From Anaerolineaceae bacterium (GTDB lineage Bacteria > Chloroflexota > Anaerolineae > Aggregatilineales > Phototrophicaceae), in assembly GCA_002699585.1 (NCBI GenBank), contig PABP01000014.1, forward strand, positions 806,001 through 870,000: a stretch of 64,000 nucleotides of DNA. The letters run 5' to 3'. The position numbers and the translations under genes were made by a program. Positions 42,516-50,865 of the stretch are shown here, one piece after another. Each line of letters opens with the position of its first letter. The stretch's first letter is position 1. The notes below the pieces were generated by a model. It saw only the letters and a program-made list of their open reading frames with translations. It did no database searches and was not told where the DNA came from.

Positions 42516-45002
42516 CTAACTCTCGCCATCGCCAATGGCAAACACGGCCATCGGGCCAAATGTCACCGCTTTCTGACCCGCGAATTCGCCATCGAGTACA
42601 GGCAGATCGGTCAATTGGCCATCATCTGTCAGTTGATACCAGCCTGTGCGGACTTCATAAGCACCTGGCGGCAGGTCCGCCAAATCAAAGCTCAGTGTTT
42701 CCGACACGCCTTCGCCAGCGGCAAACGTGCCCAGCGGCGTATCGCTCTGTAAAACAGGTTGTCCGCTTTCGTTGATGAGATGCACGAAGCGCACCATATG
42801 ATCGTCAATAGGTTCATCAAACTGCCACCAGACAGATAAATCGGCTATTTCGAGATCATGGTGTAATTGCGCGGCTGCAATTTGTATGCCGTTGTCGATA
42901 GTGACCTGTGAAGAAGGCAGCGAGTACTGCCAATCGACCTGGGCTTCTCCCAATGTCACGGAACGGCAGGCGAGCGTGTCGTCGTCATACTGAACCGGGC
43001 ACGGGGGTTCCAGGCGGTAGGTCAGCGTATGGAACCCGGCCTCGGTGACGGGCACAGTCAATGTCAGATCCTGCGTGCCATCGACCGTCACGCGCTGGAT
43101 CATCTGCCCATCGACCTCAATGGCTAGTGTCCGGCCATCACCTGTAACGGGCTGCTCAATCGTGATCCAGGCCGCGGAAGGGCTGTAGATATAGCTATTT
43201 ATGGGCTGCTCAACCTCGACCGGATACGGCGCTGCATCCATGACCAACCCTGCTGGTTCAGTCTCGCTTTCGGGCACATCAAAAATGGCGATTTGCTCAT
43301 CTTCGTAGGTCGGCTGGCCGAGCTGGTCATGCAATCTCTGGCTGAGGTCGGCATCGGCTGTGTAGCGCGACTTGTGATAGATGACCACATCCGCGCCCAC
43401 TTCATTCAACAGCGCCGGATCGAGCGTGTTCTGCAAGAGATACAGCTTGGCCGGATTAACGGGTGTGGTCCGCGAGACTTGTCCGGCGATCAGCGGCAGT
43501 TGATGGGCCGTTTGCAGCAGCAGGGCATCTTTGGCCGCCAGCAAATTTTCATAGGGCACGTTGAACACGGCACGTATGTCGTCACGCTGGTGCAAATCCG
43601 TCACCGCCTGCGGGATCTGCGCCGAGCGCGTGGGCATCGGCCAGTAAAATTGGTATTCAAACAGGATGATGGCCGCTGCGATGATAAATATAGCCCACCG
43701 TAGGGACGCAGCATGCTGCGTCCGTTGCTGTGCCTGAGTAGGTATATTTTCGTCGGGCACAATAGATTGTGCCCCTACATTGATACGCCCAAATATCGCC
43801 TTCGCACCGAACCCGGCTAGCATGGCGACGGCCAGTGCCAGCCCAAATGCAAAGCGTCCCGGCGTGCGCGCAATGCTGAAACCCGGCAAGTTCTGGACAG
43901 CCGCCCAGGGCAGCGTGACATAGGTTTGATAGCCATCGCCCACGTCGAGCGTCACAGGCTGGTCGAACACTTTCAGTACCGGGCCGAGCGCCAGCACCCA
44001 GGCGATGATCGCCACCAGCAGCCACCATCGAGCCCGACCTTGGCCGCGCCATAGCCCGATGATCGCCAGCAGGGCCACCAGCAGGCCCACATACGCCGAG
44101 CCTTCTGTCAGGTTGGTGCCGAGTACAGCACGCGGGTAGCTCAGGAGGGCATCAAATAGCGGATTGAAGAAAGAGGGGGTGGCTATCGCTAGCGCATCCA
44201 AACTGAAGCGCACATAGCCCTGTGTGCCGCTGTAGGCCGGTTCCGCTAGAATATCGACCACGACGGGCAGCAGATACAGCGCATAAATCACGCCACCGAT
44301 CAGCCCGACTAGCAGCACGCGACCTGCGCCGCGCCAATCTTTCTGCCAGACGCGCGCCAACCAGAACAGCCCGCTAATCGGCAGCAGCACATAGATGCTC
44401 TGTAAAATGTGACCCATCGGCGCTAGCAGGAAGAAAATCGCCGCTGCGGCCAGCCATCGCCAATTCAGGCGCGGCGCTTCCACCAGCTTGAACAGTGCCA
44501 GCAGGTACAGCGGGAACGGCCACATGACGATCAGGCCGCTGTGACCATCCGCCACATGGCTCTGGAAAACGGGCGCGGCCATGAAGACCAGCCCGGCAAT
44601 CAGCGCCGGGAATAGTGAGGTTGCTTGCAATCGATCCCGCGCCAGTAGGAACATCGCCCAGCCATTGAGCGCCAGCGTCAGCCAGATCGTCAGGTTAAAG
44701 GCCAGCGCCAGTGGCATGATGAAGGCGAATAGACCCATCGGCAGCACATACAGCGGCACCGACAAAAATACCATGCTGCTGAACCCGTCCGGGTAGCCCA
44801 GGTTGCTCTGATAGAAAAAGTCCTGCCCGGTACGCAAACTGTACGTGAACCACCACATATGCCGCGCGACCTCGCCGCTGTCACTGGTATCGCCGCCGAT
44901 GAACTGCGCGCTGGCGGTCAGCACTGCCGGGAACGTGATCAGCAGAGCGACGGCAAAAAATAGGGCGATAATCGGCAGATGCAAGCGGGTAAAAGCACGC
45001 AT
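42516..45002 (-). CDS. GT-C-like polytopic membrane glycosyltransferase, unknown
   Basis: An 828-residue protein with about 12 membrane helices in its first 455 residues and a large beta-rich extracytoplasmic tail. The first loop (GGDTSDSGEVARHMWWF, about 37-53) carries the acidic residue cluster expected of the GT-C fold, whose enzymes take sugars from lipid-phosphate donors. The tail (about 470-828) has several Ig-like sandwich strands. I do not recognise a close family and the activity is inferred. GGAG lies seven bases before the ATG. A 79-base palindromic repeat lies in frame at residues about 409-435 (see the repeat entry), where the protein reads VGAQSIVPDE and TQHAASLRW; it joins helix segments. 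Confidence 0.75.
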   Translation of the reverse strand: MRAFTRLHLPIIALFFAVALLITFPAVLTASAQFIGGDTSDSGEVARHMWWFTYSLRTGQDFFYQSNLGYPDGFSSMVFLSVPLYVLPMGLFAFIMPLALAFNLTIWLTLALNGWAMFLLARDRLQATSLFPALIAGLVFMAAPVFQSHVADGHSGLIVMWPFPLYLLALFKLVEAPRLNWRWLAAAAIFFLLAPMGHILQSIYVLLPISGLFWLARVWQKDWRGAGRVLLVGLIGGVIYALYLLPVVVDILAEPAYSGTQGYVRFSLDALAIATPSFFNPLFDALLSYPRAVLGTNLTEGSAYVGLLVALLAIIGLWRGQGRARWWLLVAIIAWVLALGPVLKVFDQPVTLDVGDGYQTYVTLPWAAVQNLPGFSIARTPGRFAFGLALAVAMLAGFGAKAIFGRINVGAQSIVPDENIPTQAQQRTQHAASLRWAIFIIAAAIILFEYQFYWPMPTRSAQIPQAVTDLHQRDDIRAVFNVPYENLLAAKDALLLQTAHQLPLIAGQVSRTTPVNPAKLYLLQNTLDPALLNEVGADVVIYHKSRYTADADLSQRLHDQLGQPTYEDEQIAIFDVPESETEPAGLVMDAAPYPVEVEQPINSYIYSPSAAWITIEQPVTGDGRTLAIEVDGQMIQRVTVDGTQDLTLTVPVTEAGFHTLTYRLEPPCPVQYDDDTLACRSVTLGEAQVDWQYSLPSSQVTIDNGIQIAAAQLHHDLEIADLSVWWQFDEPIDDHMVRFVHLINESGQPVLQSDTPLGTFAAGEGVSETLSFDLADLPPGAYEVRTGWYQLTDDGQLTDLPVLDGEFAGQKAVTFGPMAVFAIGDGES
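43700..43778. repeat. composite palindromic repeat inside a coding gene
   Basis: Two palindromes are joined: GGACGCAGCATGCTGCGTCC (43704-43723, perfect) and a GGGCACAAT/ATTGTGCCC hairpin (43755-43774). The outer ends are GTAGGG and CCCTAC, so the unit has inverted termini. It is read in frame by the gene at 42516 and adds about 27 residues. Confidence 0.85.
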
Positions 45003-45138
45003 AGGGGTCTCCAGAGTGCGGGTCTAGGGCGCGGCTGATTGTAGCCCAGGCCGTTTTCGCTGAGTAGGGCATAGCTCACCCGCGTCAAATGGCCCGCAAT
45101 TCGTTATACTGCCGCCGTACACAGGAGCCACCTATCTT

Positions 45139-45588
45139 ATGATCGATATGACTTTCCGTACTGCTGCCCATCGTGATCTACCCGCCATGGCTGCCCTCCT
45201 CCAGCAGATGGACCTGGGGGACGATGCGCCCTTGTCGTTAGAAGACCTCGAACGCGCCTTTTTGAGCATTCAGAACACGCGCGATTACGATATTTACGTG
45301 GCGGTCATCGATGGCGAACCGCGCGCCATGTTCACTTTGCTGAGTGTGCAGGATTTGAGCCATAACATGCCGCGCATCGCTATCATCAGCAACGTGGTGG
45401 TTGATGCCGACCTGCGCGGGCAGGGCATCGGCCATGCCATGATCCAATTCGCCCTCGACGTCGCCCGGTCCGCTGGCTGCGACAAAATGATGCTCACCAG
45501 CAACCTCAAGCGAGAAGCCGCCCACCGCTTCTACCTCGACCTGGGCTTTAAGCAGCACGGCCTCAGCTTTTACTACGACCTGGACTAG
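45139..45588 (+). CDS. GNAT acetyltransferase
   Basis: A 149-residue single GNAT domain. The acetyl-CoA loop is DADLRGQGIGHAM (about 94-106), after strand RIAIISNVVV, and followed by SNLKREAAHRFYLDLGF, the usual C-terminal helix. This length and motif set suits the small aminoglycoside- or ribosomal-type N-acetyltransferases; substrate is unknown. AGGAG lies about 12 bases before the ATG. It is divergent from the GT-C-like gene and starts 82 bases before the next gene. Confidence 0.9.
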   Translation: MIDMTFRTAAHRDLPAMAALLQQMDLGDDAPLSLEDLERAFLSIQNTRDYDIYVAVIDGEPRAMFTLLSVQDLSHNMPRIAIISNVVVDADLRGQGIGHAMIQFALDVARSAGCDKMMLTSNLKREAAHRFYLDLGFKQHGLSFYYDLD

Positions 45589-45669
45589 CGGCAGGTACCC
45601 GTTTGTTGACATCTCCGGTCAGGCACATCATGATGGGGAAAGCGAAAAAGACTAGCGAAAGGTCATCTT

Positions 45670-46083
45670 ATGGCTGAGAGCAAGCCCAAACGCGACTTGC
45701 TAATTGCCCTCAACCATATCGAGCGCTTCCATCATCGCCGCATGGTGCTGACGATGCATGTGGTCCTCTCCCTGGCGATTCAATTTGCCATATGGGCCAA
45801 CTGGTATACATCGTTTGCGGTACGCGGCGATGGCTTTAGAGGGACCTTCTTCTCTGATCGTGTGACGATTTCAGTGACGCTAGGCTTGTTCCTGCTGGGG
45901 CACTATTTTGTGGTGCGCCTGCTGGAGCGCAAAGATCGTACTGTCGTTAAAGCCATTCAGCAGTATGATGCCGAAGATGACATCATTGCCAGCCATTACG
46001 ACCGCCTCATTGACCACGATGCCCAGCTTGTCGATGAGCACGCCGAAAGTCACACGCAGCGCCAGAGCATGACGCGAAATTAG
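45670..46083 (+). CDS. 2TM-domain membrane protein
   Basis: A 137-residue protein. A basic N-terminal helix (HIERFHHRRMVLTMH) leads into two membrane helices (about 28-46 and 66-86), with a short loop between, then an acidic, His-rich cytosolic tail (QQYDAEDDIIASHYDRLIDHDAQ). This resembles the 2TM class of bacterial proteins attached to sensor or regulator genes, but no partner is next to it. AAGG lies about eight bases before the ATG. Its stop is just before an inverted repeat that delimits the AT-rich TolB-like gene. Confidence 0.75.
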   Translation: MAESKPKRDLLIALNHIERFHHRRMVLTMHVVLSLAIQFAIWANWYTSFAVRGDGFRGTFFSDRVTISVTLGLFLLGHYFVVRLLERKDRTVVKAIQQYDAEDDIIASHYDRLIDHDAQLVDEHAESHTQRQSMTRN

Positions 46084-46092
46084 TCAAAAAAC

Positions 46093-46123
46093 AGTGTTGA
46101 GGACTGAGTTCCGAGTGCTGAGT
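46093..46123. repeat. 31-base inverted repeat, left of the TolB-like gene
   Basis: AGTGTTGAGGACTGAGTTCC continuing to GCTGAGT at 46123. It is inverted relative to 47201-47231 with 29 of 31 bases complementary. The pair brackets the AT-rich TolB-like gene. Confidence 0.85.
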
Positions 46124-46163
46124 TCTGCTTGATATTAGGAGGCAGATACCGATTTTTCTTTGC

Positions 46164-47075
46164 TTATCGAGAAAAGATATACCATCTTGGATGTGTAGGT
46201 AAGCAGTCTTCAATATCTGTAATCGAACGTGTAGTACCTTCCACAAAATCTGTAACAAGAATTTGGGCACTCTGATTAGTTGTTTCATCAATGCCACTAT
46301 AACTAATCTGTGTGCCATCTGGTGATAGGCTTGGAGAACTATAGAAGGAATCGAGTTCTATTGGTGTGAGTTGTAATGTATCCAGATTCAAACGATACAG
46401 CGCACGATTTGGCAAAGCCTCTACCAGCATCTCATCATTATTGGGTAGCCATTCCAAATGCTGTATTGCCCCGATATGGGGTAGTGTTTGTATGATGGCG
46501 TGTGTTTGAATATCTACTGAATAGACGCCCGTAGCTGTTCCAGATTTTATGTTTGCAAATGCGATCTGTTGTGAATTGTTTGACCAACTTAATCGAAGGA
46601 AGGACATATCCTCACTTTGAGCGATTCTTGTCTTGTTTGTACCATCCGGTTGGATGAGCCAAAGTTCTTGGCCAGATAATAGACCAATTGTATTGTAGGC
46701 GATCCATTGCCCGTTAGGTGACCACACGACATCAACTATCTCTTGCAGCGTTGGAAGATCGACAATCGTCGTGATGTCTTTGCCATTTGGGCGTATACGA
46801 TAAACATGTGTACCGTCGTGAAACACTATCCAAGTACCATCTGGAGACCAAGAAGGGGATTTCGCAACAATACGATTGTTTGTTATCTGTTGCAGTTCAC
46901 TTCCATCAGGCCTAACAATGTATAGATTGCTTCTTGATTCGCTATCGGTAAAAATACCGCAATAGAAAACGATCCATTCACCCTCGGCTTTCCAATTAAC
47001 TGTAAGAGGTGCGGTATCGTATGCCAATGCAAAGCCAAAGAGAACGAAGGCGACGATGACTACACCAAAAAGCAT
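46164..47075 (-). CDS. secreted/anchored TolB-like beta-propeller protein
   Basis: A 303-residue protein with an N-terminal hydrophobic signal/anchor (MLFGVVIVAFVLFGFAL) and five or six WD40-like PD40 repeats, such as KSPSWSPDGTWIVFHDG, DVVWSPNGQWIAYNT and SPSLSPDGTQISYSG. These give a TolB-type propeller, probably outside the membrane. The gene is AT-rich in contrast to its neighbours and is bracketed by 31-base inverted repeats, both signs of transfer. I begin it at Met47075; the in-frame upstream extension to 47171 reads through a dispersed nucleotide repeat and seems not to be true coding. It has only a weak ribosome site (GGA). Confidence 0.72.
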   Translation of the reverse strand: MLFGVVIVAFVLFGFALAYDTAPLTVNWKAEGEWIVFYCGIFTDSESRSNLYIVRPDGSELQQITNNRIVAKSPSWSPDGTWIVFHDGTHVYRIRPNGKDITTIVDLPTLQEIVDVVWSPNGQWIAYNTIGLLSGQELWLIQPDGTNKTRIAQSEDMSFLRLSWSNNSQQIAFANIKSGTATGVYSVDIQTHAIIQTLPHIGAIQHLEWLPNNDEMLVEALPNRALYRLNLDTLQLTPIELDSFYSSPSLSPDGTQISYSGIDETTNQSAQILVTDFVEGTTRSITDIEDCLPTHPRWYIFSR

Positions 47076-47088
47076 TTTCCGAATTATG

Positions 47089-47170
47089 CTTTTCTCTGTG
47101 TTTCTGAGCCTTTGAGTCTCTGTGTTAAATTTCTTGCTTTTCTCTGTGATCTTCGCGCCTTTGTGGTTCA
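47089..47170. repeat. dispersed repeat of the 'CACAAAGGC..ACAGAGAAAAG' type
   Basis: On the minus strand this stretch reads ACCACAAAGGCGCGAAGATC, then CACAGAGAAAAG twice. Similar sequences occur in many bacterial genomes as short dispersed repeats. It lies between the right-hand inverted repeat and the TolB-like start and is open in frame, so a gene caller would extend the protein through it. Confidence 0.6.
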
Positions 47171-47200
47171 AAACAACCTACCATGCCCGCAAACAGATTC

Positions 47201-47231
47201 ACTCAGCACTCGGTACTCAGTCCTCAGCACT
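47201..47231. repeat. 31-base inverted repeat, right of the TolB-like gene
   Basis: Partner of 46093-46123 in inverted orientation, ACTCAGCACTCGGTACTCAG onwards. The intervening 1.1 kb holds one gene and no transposase. Confidence 0.85.
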
Positions 47232-47234
47232 TAT

Positions 47235-48323
47235 TTATCGCCCCACATTCTTCAGACCATTGCCCGTCAGCACCAGCACCAGCGATTCACCTGCTGGGAC
47301 CATGTCGCGCAACTGTGGCAGGGCGGCCAGCGTCACGGAACTGGTCGGCTCGGCGATGAACCCATGCTGCGCCAGGGTCGCCTGAGCGGACAGAATATCA
47401 CCTTCAGCCACGCGCAGGGCCGCGCCCGCGCTCTCCCGAATCGCCTCTAGCACTGCTTTCCCACGAACGGGTACTTTCACAATGATGCCGTCAGCTACCG
47501 TCGGCTGAACTTCATACACGGGTGGCACGTCCGCGCCGCTCTCCCAGCCGCGCACGACCGGGTCGCTGTTGGCTGCCTGGATCGCAAACAGGCGCGGCAC
47601 CCGTTCGATCAATCCGGCGTCTTTCAGCTTGGTGAACCCGCGCGCCAGTCCCAGGAACAGACCACCATGTCCCAGAGGCGTGGCGATGGCATAAGGCGCT
47701 TTGTGGCCCATCTGCTCGTAGAGTTCATAGGCGGCGGTCATCTGGCCTAGCAGGAAGTATGGACTCCATGCATGGCTGGCATAGGGTGTGGTCTCGGCGG
47801 CGCGTTCGCAGGCTTCGGTTTTAGCGTGCTGCGGACCCTCGACTTCCTCCAGAGTGCCGCCAAACGCCCGTATAAGGGCCTTTTTAGCCGGGGAGCCACT
47901 GGCAGGGACGAAGATACGCGAGCGAATGCCCAATGCGCTGCTATACGCCGCCACCGATGCCCCTGCATTCCCCGATGAATCCTCGACGACTTCGGTCACG
48001 CCCTGGGCGGCGATATGGTTGAGCATCGTCACCGTGCCACGATCTTTATAGCTGCCCGTCGGATTGAGGTATTCCAGCTTGAGGAACAGGTCACGTCCGT
48101 CGATGGTGACCTGGGCCAGCGGCGTCAGGCCTTCTCCCAGGCTGATGCGCTTTTCGACGGGCAGCATGGCCCCATAGCGCCATAACGAAAAATTGCCCCC
48201 GTCGATGGCATCAGCATCAAACGCGGACAATTCAACAAAATCAAGCGGACTGTGGCAGGCTGTGCAGCGCCAATCGAGCGGCTGTGCTTCCTGGCCGCAT
48301 TCAGTGCAAATGAGGGTGGTCAC
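47235..48323 (-). CDS. thrC: threonine synthase
   Basis: A 362-residue PLP enzyme that makes threonine from O-phosphohomoserine. A zinc-ribbon-like N-terminal CTECGQ...CTACHSP (residues 6-25) precedes the core. The PLP lysine is in NPTGSYKDRGTV and the phosphate loop in SSGNAGASVAAYSS; PTLAQHGFIAEPTSS lies near the end. It starts with GTG at 48323, because this overlaps the kinase stop as GTGA, while an upstream in-frame start would overlap the kinase gene by 46 bases. It is co-translated with the APH-type kinase. A second, receiver-fused threonine synthase is at 57442. The last residues end against the inverted-repeat region. Confidence 0.93.
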   Translation of the reverse strand: MTTLICTECGQEAQPLDWRCTACHSPLDFVELSAFDADAIDGGNFSLWRYGAMLPVEKRISLGEGLTPLAQVTIDGRDLFLKLEYLNPTGSYKDRGTVTMLNHIAAQGVTEVVEDSSGNAGASVAAYSSALGIRSRIFVPASGSPAKKALIRAFGGTLEEVEGPQHAKTEACERAAETTPYASHAWSPYFLLGQMTAAYELYEQMGHKAPYAIATPLGHGGLFLGLARGFTKLKDAGLIERVPRLFAIQAANSDPVVRGWESGADVPPVYEVQPTVADGIIVKVPVRGKAVLEAIRESAGAALRVAEGDILSAQATLAQHGFIAEPTSSVTLAALPQLRDMVPAGESLVLVLTGNGLKNVGR

Positions 48324-49300
48324 AGTAAGCTGATGCCTTTCATGTGGCTTTCTAACTCGGTCCAATCGTGTTCATCCTGCTCGGCATCATCTGCGCCGTA
48401 CAGGATGCGTTCCCCGAACTCGACCACTTCCTGCAAATCCCATTCGAGCTGGTAATAATGCAGGACGCGTGCGTCCATGTCGGGATAGTCCATCATGTTT
48501 TGATAGTTGTCCATCGCCATCGGCCACTGCCGCAGATGGAACAGATCGCGCTCTGGCGGGGCCATAATCGGCGCATCCCAGTCGATCAGGTACACATTGT
48601 CATCCGGGGAGACGATCACGTTGCCGCTGCTGGGGTCGCCATGACACAGCACGAAATTGTCGTTGAGGTCAGCGTCACTACGCAGCACTTTGGCCAACGC
48701 CGCGAACTGCGCCGCCATCTTCTTGAGCTTGGGATAGGCTTGTTGCAGCGCATCGACAGTTTGCTGCTGCCAGCGATTGAATGTGCTCTGGCCCTCTGCT
48801 GCCTGTATCTCGCGGAAAATATCGCCAAGTTTGCGCGCAAAGCGCAGCGAAAAACGCTCTACAGGTGGACGTTCATCGGCGTGTAATTTGCAGCGGTGCA
48901 GGGTCGCCACCAGCGAACCAAGCTTGCGTTGATGCAGGTCACTGAGCGTCATGTCATAGGCGGGCGTGCCCTCGATATACGGTACAACAATCGCGTCATA
49001 ATCGCCCAGGGTATTGATGTAGTCGCCGCTGGTCGCCCGCAGGGGCGGCGCACTAATCTGGCGGATGCCGTAGTCATAATACAGGGCCATATGCGTGTTG
49101 ATGATCTGCTGGGTAAAGCTGCCCCCGCATAAATCTGGCTGCTTCAACTTGAGCACGTAGGCGGCATCAAACGTGTGGATATGATAAATCCACCCGCATT
49201 CCCCATAGGGTAAAAAGCGTGCGCGCTCCGGTTTGATCTCGTAAAGCGTGACGAGCCAGCGCGCAAGCTGTCGCTTATCAATGTTGGCCTGTGTTTTCAT
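48320..49300 (-). CDS. APH-family small-molecule kinase
   Basis: A 326-residue kinase of the aminoglycoside phosphotransferase/choline-kinase fold. The catalytic loop is LCHGDPSSGNVIV with Asp as base, and the Mg-binding DFG-like motif is LIDWDAP. The N-lobe is shown by RFLPYGECGWIYHIHTFDAAYVLKLK, where the Lys binds ATP. Its stop overlaps the thrC start (GTGA). APH-fold homoserine kinases exist and would supply the substrate of ThrC, so that function is possible, but an APH-type drug or sugar kinase cannot be excluded. The ATG at 49300 has a TACAAT seven bases before it and no Shine-Dalgarno, so leaderless translation may occur. Confidence 0.82.
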   Translation of the reverse strand: MKTQANIDKRQLARWLVTLYEIKPERARFLPYGECGWIYHIHTFDAAYVLKLKQPDLCGGSFTQQIINTHMALYYDYGIRQISAPPLRATSGDYINTLGDYDAIVVPYIEGTPAYDMTLSDLHQRKLGSLVATLHRCKLHADERPPVERFSLRFARKLGDIFREIQAAEGQSTFNRWQQQTVDALQQAYPKLKKMAAQFAALAKVLRSDADLNDNFVLCHGDPSSGNVIVSPDDNVYLIDWDAPIMAPPERDLFHLRQWPMAMDNYQNMMDYPDMDARVLHYYQLEWDLQEVVEFGERILYGADDAEQDEHDWTELESHMKGISLL

Positions 49301-49451
49301 AGTTTTGATTGTAGCGTATTCCATACTGAACGGCAGTCCCGCCGAAGTACCATACGCGGCACCGTTTACGGGCCACATCCTCCCTGAAGCTGGCGTATTT
49401 CGCTGAACACATATCTATTTTTAGGTAGATGCTTCTTTTGTTACATTGATG

Positions 49452-50678
49452 TTATACAAGCTCATCACACAACGCAAGCAAACTATGCAGTACGACATTC
49501 GCTCCGTTGACCATATCATCCGGTGCGGTGTACTCTGCAGGGTTGTGGCTGATGCCTTCGACGGATGGCACGAACAGCATGCCCGCCAGGGCCACCTGGG
49601 CGATGCTCTGGGCGTCATGTCCAGCAAAGCTAAGGAGGCGCATGTTGCTCAGGTCGAGCTGCGAGCAGGCGCTTTCGACAGCCTCAATGACCCTATCGTT
49701 CATGGGTGCTGGATGGATGGTGGCGGCATTTTCCACCGTCAGCGAGAGATGATCGGTATTGGTGACTTCGTGTGCCAGTTGCAGCAGGTCGGCAGCCATA
49801 TCGTCCATGGCGTCGTCGCTACCATGCCGGAACTCCATCGCCAGCACGACTTCGCCCGGTACGATGTTGAACGCCCCCGGATAGGCTTCGATCATGCCAA
49901 AATTGACCACCCCTGGCGTATAGTTGGCCATGATGTGGTCCTTGGCCCGTTGGATGAACGCCGTAGCCGCCCACAGCGCGTCAGCCCGTTCGTTCATGGG
50001 CGTGGTTCCGGCGTGGGCGGCCTGACCATAAAAATGCAGTGTATATGACCGGATGCCGACCATGGCTGTCACGACGCCAATTTCGGTGCTGCCGGCTAAC
50101 AAGCGTTTGCCTTGCTCGATGTGCAGTTCCAGATAGGCGGTGATGTCATTGCGTTTGGCATTGAGCACGCCAGATTCGGTCAATCCGGCTCGGTCCAGGC
50201 TGCTGATGAAGTGTGACCGTCCCCCGCGTGGGTTTTCGAACTCGCCTGGGCTAATCTGGCCAATGACCGCGCGGCTGCCCATCAGCCCCAGGAGCGTGCC
50301 TTCTTCGTCGGTGAAGTTGACCAGCTCAATTGAAATCGGTGGCACCTTGCCGCTTTCCTTGATCGTGCGGATGGCTTCCAGGCTGGCCAGGACGCCCAAC
50401 GCCCCATCGAAGCGGCCCCCATCGGGTACGCTGTCAAGATGGCTGCCCGTCAAGATGACGCGGCTGTTATCATCACCGACCAGCCGACCATACTGATTGC
50501 CAGCCGTGTCCTGGCTGTAGACCAGTCCGGCTGCTTCAATCTGATTTTTTAACCACTCGCGCGCGGCCATATCTGGCTCGGAGAGGGCGGGCCGGGAAAC
50601 ACCACCTTCTTCAGTTGTTCCAAATTGTGATACCGCCTCAAAGTCGCTTAAGAATCGCTCACGATTAATCTGGAGCAT
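49452..50678 (-). CDS. M20-family amidohydrolase (N-carbamoyl-amino acid hydrolase/allantoate amidohydrolase type)
   Basis: A 408-residue zinc hydrolase of the AmaB/HyuC/AllC branch. Metal ligands are visible: His and Asp in GSHLDSVPDGGRFDG, Glu pair in FTDEEGT, His in ELHIEQGKR and His in FAGHDAQS. The large internal dimerisation domain lies in about 210-325 with AAHAGTTPMNER. Substrates in this branch are N-carbamoyl amino acids, allantoate, ureidoglycolate or similar amides and cannot be told here. AGGA lies eight bases before the ATG. It seems to be transcribed on its own; the kinase gene begins 152 bases downstream. Confidence 0.92.
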   Translation of the reverse strand: MLQINRERFLSDFEAVSQFGTTEEGGVSRPALSEPDMAAREWLKNQIEAAGLVYSQDTAGNQYGRLVGDDNSRVILTGSHLDSVPDGGRFDGALGVLASLEAIRTIKESGKVPPISIELVNFTDEEGTLLGLMGSRAVIGQISPGEFENPRGGRSHFISSLDRAGLTESGVLNAKRNDITAYLELHIEQGKRLLAGSTEIGVVTAMVGIRSYTLHFYGQAAHAGTTPMNERADALWAATAFIQRAKDHIMANYTPGVVNFGMIEAYPGAFNIVPGEVVLAMEFRHGSDDAMDDMAADLLQLAHEVTNTDHLSLTVENAATIHPAPMNDRVIEAVESACSQLDLSNMRLLSFAGHDAQSIAQVALAGMLFVPSVEGISHNPAEYTAPDDMVNGANVVLHSLLALCDELV

Positions 50679-50865
50679 CGTTTTGTCCTATCTTGTAGAG
50701 GTTTATTTTCTAAGAAATGAACCTATCAATAAACGCATTTCAATAGAAAGCATCAAGCTGATGATAACATGAGCTGCTATCCTTGCTGCAATCGGATGCT
50801 GCCTGTAAGATGCTTGTATATGTTTTCGATGATAGCTTATTGATTTGATTTACTGGAGTAGAATA

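Noticed and set aside
46164-47171. TolB-like gene starting at 47171
   Set aside because: The first 32 codons of that version read through a dispersed DNA repeat and a charged stretch; the hydrophobic signal begins at Met 47075.
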